This document shows, piece after piece, positions 19,093-27,306 of a stretch of 64,000 bases of DNA (its first letter is position 1; the number at the start of each line of letters is the position of its first letter). The translations under genes and the position numbers were made by a program. The notes beneath the pieces are model-generated. The model had not been told where the DNA came from. It saw only the letters and a program-made list of their open reading frames with translations, and made no database searches. The DNA is taken from positions 124,001 to 188,000 of the forward strand of contig NZ_JABRWP010000004.1 of assembly GCF_013249045.1 (NCBI RefSeq), in the 5' to 3' direction. This DNA comes from Winogradskyella eckloniae. GTDB taxonomy: Bacteria; Bacteroidota; Bacteroidia; Flavobacteriales; Flavobacteriaceae.

Positions 19093-19112
19093 TTTATAAT
19101 TAGCAACGCTTT

Positions 19113-22100
19113 CTACTTTTTACGTAAATCTAAAGTGTAAGGAAATTCAAAATTAACTGGTAATTCTTTATATGAAAAACGATTAGAGCTATTTTTCTTA
19201 GCTACATTTCTGCTTACGGGTTCTGTGTCTAAATTAATGTTTTCTACCGGATTAATCTCGCCTTGCGTATGTCCAAACTCCCAAAAACGATTAATTCTTC
19301 TTGATTCTGCTTCGAAACTATTCACAGGATGGACGTCATATGAGCGTCCACCAGGATGCGCAACATAATATGTACAGCCACCAATAGAACGTTTATTCCA
19401 TGTATCTACAATGTCAAATACTAATGGTGTGTCTGCAGGAATTGTTGGGTGTAATGCTGAGTAAGGGTTCCATGCTTTATATCTGACGCCAGCCACATAT
19501 TCGCCTTTTACGCCAGTGTTTTTTAATTGTACTTTTACACCATTACAGGTTAATACATAACGCTCATCAATAAAATTAGATACTTTTACTTGCAATCTTT
19601 CTAAAGAAGAATCTACATATCTAGCCGTTCCGCCACCTGTCATTTCTTCACCTAAAACATTCCAAGGTTCTATTCCTGCGCGCAATTCTAAGTGAATATT
19701 ATTAATCTCTAACATGCCATGAAGTGGAAATCTAAATTCAAAAAATGGATTAAACCAATCTTCTTCAAATTGATAACCGGCTTTATTTAGCTGTGCGACA
19801 ACGTCTTTAATATCTTCACGTACATAATGTTCTATTAAAAATTTGTCATGTAATTCCGTTCCCCAACGCACCAAATTATGTTCGTAAGGTTTTTTCCAAA
19901 ACCAAGAGACTAGCGTTCTTACTAAAAGCATTTGCACTAAACTCATTTTGGGATGAGGCGGCATATCAAAGCCACGTAATTCTAAAATTCCTAAGCGTCC
20001 GGTTGACGAGTCTGGTGAATATAATTTATCAATACAAAATTCTGCACGATGCGTATTTCCTGTTAAATCGGTTAGCAAATGTCTAAACAACCTATCTGTG
20101 AGCCAAAAAGGCACTTCTCCATCTTTTGGGATTTGACTAAACGCAATTTCTAATTCATATAAACTATCTGTACGAGCTTCATCAATTCTAGGAGCTTGAC
20201 TGGTTGGTCCTACAAAAGAGCCAGAAAATAAATAGCTCAATCCAGGATGATGTTGCCAAAAGGTCAATAAGCTTCTCAGTAAGCTCGGCTTTCGTAATAA
20301 CGGACTATCTGCCGGACTTGTACCACCTAAAGTTACGTGATTACCACCTCCAGTACCTGTATGTTTACCATCTAACATAAATTTTTCAGTACCTAATCGC
20401 GATAGTTTGGCTTGTTCATAGAAGGTCATTGTGTTATAACATAAATCTTTCCAATTGGTCACAGGATGCACGTTAACTTCTATAACGCCTGGATCTGGTG
20501 TTATTTTTAGAGATTCTAGTCGGTTGTCTTTTGGCGGATCATAACCTTCCATTACCACAGGTACTTTTAACGCTTTTGCGGTAAATTCTATGGCTGCAAT
20601 TAAATCTAAAAAGCTCTCGGCAGAATCTAAAGGTGGTAAAAACAAAAACAATTTACCTTCTCTTATTTCGGCACAGATGGCGGTTCTAACAAAATATTTT
20701 GAGGCATCAGGATTAGGACCGTTGTCTACAAATGCTTTGTGTCGTTTTTTTACAATATCTCTATAACTTGGTAATTTTTTCTTTTTAGAAAACAAATCGG
20801 GTTCATAAGAAGGAAATACTTCATATACTGATTTTTCTAATAAAGAATTGAGCGGTAATCTTAATCCCATAGGAGAATTACCTGGTGTTAAGAATAAATG
20901 CTGTCTTCTAAAAGCCCATTCGCACGAAAACCACTTTCCTCTTGATGTATTTAAGGGTAATAAATAACCTACAGGAGTTGATGCGCCGTTTTCTGAAATT
21001 TCTTTTATTTTATTTTTTACTAAAGTATTGTCTCGGTCCTTAGTGGGATCAATATCAATAGGTAAGTTTCCTTGTTCCCATAAAAAATAGAAGGCGTCTT
21101 CAAAACCTGGAATGATATGTTCCTTTGAAACGCCTAAATAAGTGGTTAATGTTTCTAGGAATAATTTATCTGAATTTGGAGGTACTATAAAATTATCGGT
21201 ATATGTGGCAAGATACTTTTTGTTATACCAAATTGGTCTACCGTCTTTTCTCCAGCAAATTTCAATTTGCCATCTTGGTAAAGGTTCTCCAGGATACCAT
21301 TTACCTTGTGCATGATGCAAAACACCACCTTTACCAAATTCTTTATGCAATCTTTTTGATAACTCTTTAGCGAGTTGGCGTTTATGCGGTCCGTCTGCAG
21401 CCGTATTCCATTCAGGAGCTTCTAAATCGTCTATGGATATAAATGTAGGTTCTCCACCCATAGTTAAACGCACGTCATTTTTTTGAAGTTGTTTTTCAAC
21501 TTTGTGACCAAGTTTATCAATGGCCTTCCATTGATCTTCTGTGTATGGTTTTGTGACTCTAGGCGATTCAAAAATGCGTTGAACTGAATTTTCAAAAAAG
21601 AATTCTGTTTCGCAAACATCAGTCATACCAGAAACTGGTGCAGCACTTTCAAAAGAAGGTGTACACGCTAGTGGAATATGACCTTCACCAGCTAATAAAC
21701 CAGAAGTTGCATCAAAACCGATCCATCCAGCACCAGGTAAATACACTTCTGCCCAAGCGTGTAAGTCTGTAAAATCTTCTTCAGGACCAGAAGGGCCGTC
21801 TAAGGATTTCTCATCTGCTTTTAGTTGTACCAAATAACCAGAAACAAAACGTGCTCCAAATCCTAAATGACGTAATGTTTGTACAAATAACCAAGCATAA
21901 TCACGACAAGATCCTTTCTTAAGATCTAATGTTTCTTCACAAGATTGCACACCAGGATCCAAACGAATATTATAGCTTAAATAGTCATAAATCATTTGAT
22001 TTACATGCACTAAAAAATAGATGGTTTTCCTTGGCGTATAATCTAAAGTTTTTAAAAATTCTTTTAATAAATTACCGTTATCGGTTATTTCTAAATAGGG

Positions 22101-22445
22101 TTGCAATTCTTTTTTAACCGTTTCAGAATATTCAAAAGGAAATTCTTCAGCGGATTCTTCTATAAAGAAATCAAAAGGGTTAATTGTTTTTAAATCGGCA
22201 ATAATTTCCACATCTACAGATAACTCATCAGTTTTATCTGGAAATACTAATCTTGCAACATAATTACCAAAAGGATCTTGTTGCCAATTAAAGAATTGGT
22301 TTTCTGGTTTTATTTTTAAAGAATAGGACTCAATTGGTGTTCTTGAATGTGGTGCAGGTCGTAATCTAAACACATGAGGAGATAATGCAACTTTACGATC
22401 ATATTTGTAAGTCGTCTTATGAGATATTACAATTTTTAATGCCAT
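19113..22445 (-). CDS. Transglutaminase-DUF2126 fusion protein
   Basis: The 1110-residue protein has an N-terminal transglutaminase part (residues 1-300) with a BTLCP-like beta domain, C180 in KKGSCRDYAW, H229 in DLHAWAEVYLPG and D245 in WIGFDATSG. It is followed by a DUF2126 region (COG4196) of about 800 residues, recognised by VRLTMGGEPTFIS, GKWYPGEPLPRWQ, GTGGGNHVTLGG and FRHLLTDLTGNTHRAEFCIDKLYSPDSS. The DUF2126 part resembles ATP-dependent amidoligases of the glutamine-synthetase-like type by published prediction. It leads the minus-strand three-gene operon. It has the full length expected for the family and no signal peptide. Confidence 0.93.
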   Translation of the reverse strand: MALKIVISHKTTYKYDRKVALSPHVFRLRPAPHSRTPIESYSLKIKPENQFFNWQQDPFGNYVARLVFPDKTDELSVDVEIIADLKTINPFDFFIEESAEEFPFEYSETVKKELQPYLEITDNGNLLKEFLKTLDYTPRKTIYFLVHVNQMIYDYLSYNIRLDPGVQSCEETLDLKKGSCRDYAWLFVQTLRHLGFGARFVSGYLVQLKADEKSLDGPSGPEEDFTDLHAWAEVYLPGAGWIGFDATSGLLAGEGHIPLACTPSFESAAPVSGMTDVCETEFFFENSVQRIFESPRVTKPYTEDQWKAIDKLGHKVEKQLQKNDVRLTMGGEPTFISIDDLEAPEWNTAADGPHKRQLAKELSKRLHKEFGKGGVLHHAQGKWYPGEPLPRWQIEICWRKDGRPIWYNKKYLATYTDNFIVPPNSDKLFLETLTTYLGVSKEHIIPGFEDAFYFLWEQGNLPIDIDPTKDRDNTLVKNKIKEISENGASTPVGYLLPLNTSRGKWFSCEWAFRRQHLFLTPGNSPMGLRLPLNSLLEKSVYEVFPSYEPDLFSKKKKLPSYRDIVKKRHKAFVDNGPNPDASKYFVRTAICAEIREGKLFLFLPPLDSAESFLDLIAAIEFTAKALKVPVVMEGYDPPKDNRLESLKITPDPGVIEVNVHPVTNWKDLCYNTMTFYEQAKLSRLGTEKFMLDGKHTGTGGGNHVTLGGTSPADSPLLRKPSLLRSLLTFWQHHPGLSYLFSGSFVGPTSQAPRIDEARTDSLYELEIAFSQIPKDGEVPFWLTDRLFRHLLTDLTGNTHRAEFCIDKLYSPDSSTGRLGILELRGFDMPPHPKMSLVQMLLVRTLVSWFWKKPYEHNLVRWGTELHDKFLIEHYVREDIKDVVAQLNKAGYQFEEDWFNPFFEFRFPLHGMLEINNIHLELRAGIEPWNVLGEEMTGGGTARYVDSSLERLQVKVSNFIDERYVLTCNGVKVQLKNTGVKGEYVAGVRYKAWNPYSALHPTIPADTPLVFDIVDTWNKRSIGGCTYYVAHPGGRSYDVHPVNSFEAESRRINRFWEFGHTQGEINPVENINLDTEPVSRNVAKKNSSNRFSYKELPVNFEFPYTLDLRKK

Positions 22446-22613
22446 ACATAGAATTTAGAATGTTAGTAATCTGCCTAGATAGAAATTTACCTGTGTTTAT
22501 TGCAAAATAAGGTATTTTACCTAGAAAAAGAATTGATGATTTGGGTTTGTTCTGTTTTTTAGATTTATCTAAATAAAAGGCTATATAGGTTTTTAGAATC
22601 GTAAAAATGAGCG

Positions 22614-23534
22614 TTAGAAAATACTCATTTCAGAATGCGTGGTTACAGTTTCTAAAAGTTTCATGCCCTTAAACGAATTGCCATTGGCATTTAATTTAGG
22701 ACTCCATACTGCAATGGTAAAGTTGTTAGGATATAACGCAACGATGCCACCACCAACACCACTTTTTCCTGGTAAACCAACTTTAAACGCAAATTCACCA
22801 GACTCATCATAAAACCCACACGTTAGCATTAAGGCATTTATTCGTTTTGCTTGACTGCTCGTAATGATTTCTTTGCCATCCTTTAATTTACAACCACTAT
22901 TCGCTAAAAATGAAAATGTGCGCGATAGTTGTTTGCAATTCATTTCTAAAGAACACATATCAAAATAAAAGTCTAATACGTCTGTCGGATCATTTTTTAT
23001 ATTACCCAAAGATTTAATAAAATTACACAAGGCTACATTTCTATATCCTGTTGCTTTTTCTGAATCTGCTATTTTATCTGAATAGTTTAGATCCGGAATA
23101 TCACTTAAGTCTCTAACAAACTCTAAAAATTCTTCACGTGCATTTTCTAGATGAGAAATTAAAATATCACAAATTACAATAGCACCAGAATTAACAAAAG
23201 GGTTGCGAGGAATGCCTCCATAGGTTTCTAATAATAACAATGAATCGAATTTAGTACCAGAAGGTTCTACATCAATACGTGTCCAAATCTCTTCACCGAG
23301 AAACTTAACTGCTAAGGTTAAAGAAAGTACTTTGGCGATACTTTGAATTGAAAATTTCTCTTCATAATCACCAATTCCAAATTCAGTACCATCATTTTTA
23401 GACATATGAACGCCAAAATTAGAGGGATTCACGTTTGCCAATTCGGGAATATATGTGGCTAGTTTTCCAAGGTCTTTAATTGGTTTTGTAAAATCGTAAG
23501 CGTTTTTTATAATGTCTTTATAATTTGAATCCAT
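22614..23534 (-). CDS. glsA: Glutaminase
   Basis: The 306-residue protein is a glutaminase of the serine-dependent beta-lactamase-like fold. The catalytic S65-x-x-K68 is in FSIQSIAKV, followed by the family segments YGGIPRNPFVNSGAI and VGLPGKSGVGGGIVA. It hydrolyses L-glutamine to glutamate and ammonia in the cytosol. The length is standard. It has its own transcription unit, 168 bp before the transglutaminase operon on the same strand. A link to that cluster through glutamine or glutamate supply is possible but unproven. Confidence 0.96.
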   Translation of the reverse strand: MDSNYKDIIKNAYDFTKPIKDLGKLATYIPELANVNPSNFGVHMSKNDGTEFGIGDYEEKFSIQSIAKVLSLTLAVKFLGEEIWTRIDVEPSGTKFDSLLLLETYGGIPRNPFVNSGAIVICDILISHLENAREEFLEFVRDLSDIPDLNYSDKIADSEKATGYRNVALCNFIKSLGNIKNDPTDVLDFYFDMCSLEMNCKQLSRTFSFLANSGCKLKDGKEIITSSQAKRINALMLTCGFYDESGEFAFKVGLPGKSGVGGGIVALYPNNFTIAVWSPKLNANGNSFKGMKLLETVTTHSEMSIF

Positions 23535-23787
23535 TTACTGCGTCGTTATTAATATAAATAGCAAGGTAATTTTTATTTAGATATTTCATGGTTAAATATT
23601 TAGAAAAACTTGATGCCAAGTATAAGTTGTAAGATTAGTGTTTACTCTCATTTTTCAACGCATGTCATATGTTTTTTAATGGCTAAGGTCTAAAATTATT
23701 TTTGATAATATCACTATAACGCATTAGGTATTTATAAACTTAAAATCAATTGACCTGCACTCAAAAATAATTGATTTTACTGACTTT

Positions 23788-23817
23788 GTGACGAACCCAT
23801 GGATAATAGTGACGAAC
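23788..23817 (-). promoter_or_regulatory. Candidate LytTR-type direct-repeat operator
   Basis: GTGACGAAC occurs at 23788-23796 and again at 23809-23817, a 21-bp period with a 12-bp gap; on the minus strand each reads GTTCGTCAC. LytTR domains bind two 9-bp direct repeats separated by 12-13 bp. A related pair lies upstream of the lipoprotein/LRR genes, which supports autoregulation by the adjacent LytTR protein, or control of glsA. Confidence 0.5.
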
Positions 23818-23863
23818 GGAATAAACGTTTTTATTGTAAATATTTCTATGCTATTTAAAATGG

Positions 23864-23871
23864 TATTTTTG
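23864..23871 (+). promoter_or_regulatory. Probable -7 element for the LytTR regulator
   Basis: TATTTTTG fits TAnnTTTG and lies 16 bp before the TTG start codon, implying a very short leader of about 10 nt. The -33 TTG is weak or displaced. Confidence 0.4.
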
Positions 23872-23887
23872 TAAAAATAATTATTTC

Positions 23888-26461
23888 TTGATATTTAACA
23901 GACATTCATTTTTGTTAGTAGTTTTACTAACTTTTTTTTCATTAATAAATGGACAAGAGTCCATTTATAAGCACTATGGTGTTGATGAAGGTTTACCAAG
24001 CTCTGAAGTATATGATGTTTACCAAGATAAAGTTGGACATATTTGGTTTGCTACAGATAAAGGTTTGTCACGTTTTAATGGCTATGAATTTAAAAACTTT
24101 GATAGTAACGACGGCTTACCAGGTAATGTAGTACTTCGATTTTATCCGCAAACAAATGGTCAGGTTTGGTGCTATACCTATCATAATCAGGCACTTTTTT
24201 ATTTCAATGAACAATTTGATGGCTTTACAGCCTATACATATAATAGCACATTACAAAAGGAATTTAATTCTTCAAGTATTATAAAAAGTTGTTTTGTTGA
24301 TGCATCTAAAACGCTTCATATTGGTGGCAATAATATAAATGGAGAGTTACAGATTGATAAAGATGGTAATCTTACTAAAAACTATACAAGTGATCAATAT
24401 TTTAATTTAGAGGTTATACCTGAACGTTATGTGGTTTTAAATGAATATGCTAAAGGGCCTGTATCTTATTTCACCACTTCAAATAAAGATATAATTTCTA
24501 ATCACTTTAATAAAAGAAAAGGTGCAAGCACACACTTGTATGCTTCATGGTTAGTGCCAGGTCAGAAATCTATTTTTATGGATGGCGATACTATTGAAAT
24601 AATAAATCAAAAAAAGCAGAAAAAAACCATTAATTCTAAGCGAAAAGCTCTTGGAATGAAAGTAATAGATAGTACACAGTTTTTTGTTGGTTATTTATTT
24701 GGTGGCTGCAAAATATTGAACAACCAAGGTCAGGTAGTTAATAAATTTTTAAAAGGTAAATCGGTTACAAATTTTTTAATAGATCATGAAGGTGGTTATT
24801 GGTTTACAACCTCTAATGCTGGTGTTTACTATGTGAAAAATCCGTTAGTTTCTATTCATCAATTTCAAAATGAAGATACATCATCTCACATTAACTCCTT
24901 GACGAGAAAAAACAGTGATCTCATTGTTGGTTTTAGAAATGGATCTGTAGCCACAATTGCTTCTGATAGAACGGTTACTTATGCAAAGTCAAATGATGTA
25001 AATGCTCGTTCTGCGGCTTATGTGGAATATGATTCTATTTTAAAAACAATTTATTCGATTCGTAATAATACAACAGAATATAATCATGAGTTGGTGTATA
25101 ATTTGTATTTAACCAAATTATCAGAACCAGTTAGTAACCAATCCATTTACGCGAGCAACCCTAGTGGCATATTTGATTTGAGAAAAAATGAATTTACAAG
25201 GCTTTCTAAACGTGTGCAAGATATTTGTATCTATAAAAATGATACTTTAATAGGTACGCCTTTTGGAGTTTTTAAAAAGCAAAAGGACAGTTTGGCATCT
25301 TTACCTCAAACTTCAGAATTATTAAGCTACAGAGTAGAGGATATGGATTTGAGTAAAAATGGCGAATTGGTCTATATTGCTACCCAAGGTAAAGGCATTG
25401 TGGTCTATGGTCCAGAAATTTATAATATATCAATTCAAGAAGGTCTTACTAGTGATATCATAAATGAAATTTTTGTAGAAAACGACACTACTATTTGGGC
25501 ATGTACCAACAAAGGTTTAAACCGTATTGTATTCAATGCTTATGGTTTTAATATTACAAGTATTGATAAAAATGCAGGATTATTGAGTAATGAAGTCGAG
25601 GATATTGAAATTATAAATGATACATTATGGGTTGGTACAAAAGAAGGATTATGTTACCTACCTAAACGTGCTTTGGCACATAAGGCCATTAATACAGGGT
25701 TTTTAAGACTAGAAAAAGTAACGGTTAATGATAACAATTATGTCGCTAAGGATACGCCAAAATTAAGCTATGATGAAAACAACATTACCTTCTTGGTTCA
25801 AGGGATTTCTTATGCTAATCATAATGATTTAACTTACCAATATAGATTAAAGGAAGTCGATGAGTCATGGAACACCTCTAACAGTAGAGTCATTAGTTTT
25901 CCGAGCTTAAGCTATGGTAAATACACATTTCAGGTAAAAGCGTGTATAGGTAAAACATGTTATACAGACGAACAATTAGAATATACATTTATCATTAAGC
26001 CGCCTTTTTGGAAATCGGGTTGGTTCTATACATTATGTTTCATTGCTTTTGTAGGCTTAGTGTGTGTATTCTTTAAAATTAGAGTGCTGTCTTATAATAA
26101 AGATATCACTAGGGAATTTATTCGGTTATTGATAAAGAAATTAAAAGGCGATGAGAAATTCATGGAAATACGAATGAATGGTGAGGATATTAAAATTCCT
26201 ACCAATACAATATTATTCATTAAATCATCCGGAAATTATTTAGATATATTCACCTTGACTAAATCCTATACCATCCGTTGTAAAATTGGGGAATTTATTA
26301 AAACTACACCAGATGCCTTAGAATACTTGCGCATCCATAGGTCTTACATTATTAGAATAGATAAAGTGACAGGGAAATCTAAAAATTCTGTCACAATAAA
26401 AGAACAATCAATTCCGGTTGGAGAAACTTATTTAGATCAATTAGACAAAATCCACTTCTAA
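23888..26461 (+). CDS. Membrane-anchored propeller / Y_Y_Y / LytTR transcription regulator
   Basis: The 857-residue protein starts at TTG: the frame has no ATG before the signal peptide MIFNRHSFLLVVLLTFFSLINGQ, and an in-frame stop lies at 23837. A periplasmic beta-propeller of the two-component-regulator type follows (repeats such as GLPSSEVYDVYQDKVGHIWFATDKGLSRF and GLTSDIINEIFVENDTTIWACTNKGL). Then come a Y_Y_Y domain (LTYQYRLKEVDESWNTSN), one membrane helix (GWFYTLCFIAFVGLVCVFF, about 716-736) and a cytosolic LytTR DNA-binding domain (about 765-857). It has no histidine kinase, so the sensor acts directly on DNA. The likely targets are the two genes just downstream. Confidence 0.9.
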   Translation: MIFNRHSFLLVVLLTFFSLINGQESIYKHYGVDEGLPSSEVYDVYQDKVGHIWFATDKGLSRFNGYEFKNFDSNDGLPGNVVLRFYPQTNGQVWCYTYHNQALFYFNEQFDGFTAYTYNSTLQKEFNSSSIIKSCFVDASKTLHIGGNNINGELQIDKDGNLTKNYTSDQYFNLEVIPERYVVLNEYAKGPVSYFTTSNKDIISNHFNKRKGASTHLYASWLVPGQKSIFMDGDTIEIINQKKQKKTINSKRKALGMKVIDSTQFFVGYLFGGCKILNNQGQVVNKFLKGKSVTNFLIDHEGGYWFTTSNAGVYYVKNPLVSIHQFQNEDTSSHINSLTRKNSDLIVGFRNGSVATIASDRTVTYAKSNDVNARSAAYVEYDSILKTIYSIRNNTTEYNHELVYNLYLTKLSEPVSNQSIYASNPSGIFDLRKNEFTRLSKRVQDICIYKNDTLIGTPFGVFKKQKDSLASLPQTSELLSYRVEDMDLSKNGELVYIATQGKGIVVYGPEIYNISIQEGLTSDIINEIFVENDTTIWACTNKGLNRIVFNAYGFNITSIDKNAGLLSNEVEDIEIINDTLWVGTKEGLCYLPKRALAHKAINTGFLRLEKVTVNDNNYVAKDTPKLSYDENNITFLVQGISYANHNDLTYQYRLKEVDESWNTSNSRVISFPSLSYGKYTFQVKACIGKTCYTDEQLEYTFIIKPPFWKSGWFYTLCFIAFVGLVCVFFKIRVLSYNKDITREFIRLLIKKLKGDEKFMEIRMNGEDIKIPTNTILFIKSSGNYLDIFTLTKSYTIRCKIGEFIKTTPDALEYLRIHRSYIIRIDKVTGKSKNSVTIKEQSIPVGETYLDQLDKIHF

Positions 26462-26556
26462 ATAAAGTTAATCTTAATCTTCTTTTTTTTTCAATTGAGC
26501 ATAGAGCCAGAAAGTTTTTTCTATCAAAAAACATATGCCATTAAAAATGATATAAA

Positions 26557-26588
26557 GTTTCGTCACTAATTTGTAGGGTATCTGTCAC
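26557..26588 (+). promoter_or_regulatory. Candidate LytTR operator upstream of the lipoprotein/LRR genes
   Basis: TTTCGTCAC (ending at 26566) and ATCTGTCAC (ending at 26588) form a direct repeat with a 22-bp period, sharing GTCAC with the repeats in front of the regulator gene. The pair sits 40-70 bp upstream of a -7 element at 26629, a normal position for an activator. Confidence 0.5.
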
Positions 26589-26628
26589 AAACGTACTATT
26601 TATAGTGCTTTAGGTCTTTACAATTAAA

Positions 26629-26636
26629 TAAGTTTG
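26629..26636 (+). promoter_or_regulatory. -7 element for the lipoprotein/LRR genes
   Basis: TAAGTTTG matches TAnnTTTG, 65 bp upstream of the chosen ATG at 26702. No good -33 TTTG is present at 19 bp, as expected if an activator is needed. Confidence 0.45.
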
Positions 26637-26701
26637 ATCTGTATAATTTAAACCTACAAACTTTTATGGAATCAATTAAACCAAATTTAAAACCACATCA
26701 A

Positions 26702-27271
26702 ATGAAAACTTTATCCTTTAAAATGCTATTCGTCATGGTATGCACTACTTTAATGGCCTGTGGAGGAAGCACAGGAAAGCAACCTGCAACTGCAGACGGT
26801 TTTGCAGATATAGAAAGCGATATAAAAAGTGAATTTGGAAGTGATGCTTATTTTACTGATTTAACAATTACCTACAATAAATCTATTGGAAATATTATAG
26901 GTGTTACGGTTACTGACGATCCTAGCACTTTAAAAATGGGACAATGGAACCAAACTCAAGGCACATGGAATCAAACCTCAGAAATCTCATTAGAAGTGCC
27001 GCAAGGAACCAAAGCGGAAGATTATATGTTTCAATTAAATGAAACGATTAGTCTATCTACTTTAGGTGCATTAGCTGAAAAATCTAGCGAAAAACTTACA
27101 GCAGATAAAAAAGTAGAGCACCCAACCTTATCCATGGCATTTGTAAAATTCCCAAAAAACGGTGATGTATCTAAAACAGAATATACGGTAATGCTTCAAC
27201 CAGAGCATGGTGGTACCACGTTTACATTTCGATACGATCTTAATGGTGAACTCATTAAAATGGATTACTAA
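26702..27271 (+). CDS. Unknown lipoprotein
   Basis: I choose the ATG at 26702 over one 36 bp upstream because MKTLSFKMLFVMVCTTLMAC is a complete lipoprotein signal peptide with the lipobox LMAC at residues 17-20. The mature protein (about 170 residues) is soluble, with no repeats, and I do not recognise it; a segment reads NQTQGTWNQTSEISLEVPQGT. It lies between the LytTR regulator and the LRR protein on the same strand, 35 bp before the latter, so the two are probably co-transcribed from the promoter at 26629. Confidence 0.8.
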   Translation: MKTLSFKMLFVMVCTTLMACGGSTGKQPATADGFADIESDIKSEFGSDAYFTDLTITYNKSIGNIIGVTVTDDPSTLKMGQWNQTQGTWNQTSEISLEVPQGTKAEDYMFQLNETISLSTLGALAEKSSEKLTADKKVEHPTLSMAFVKFPKNGDVSKTEYTVMLQPEHGGTTFTFRYDLNGELIKMDY

Positions 27272-27306
27272 TAACCAAATCAAACTATAAACTTAAATTA
27301 AAAATT

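Larger units (their letters stand above)
23535..23887. other. Divergent intergenic region glsA / LytTR regulator
   Basis: About 350 bp without an ORF. It holds a pair of 9-bp direct repeats (23788-23817) and a -7 element (23864-23871), described separately. The rest is AT-rich with no further structure that I can support. Confidence 0.6.
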
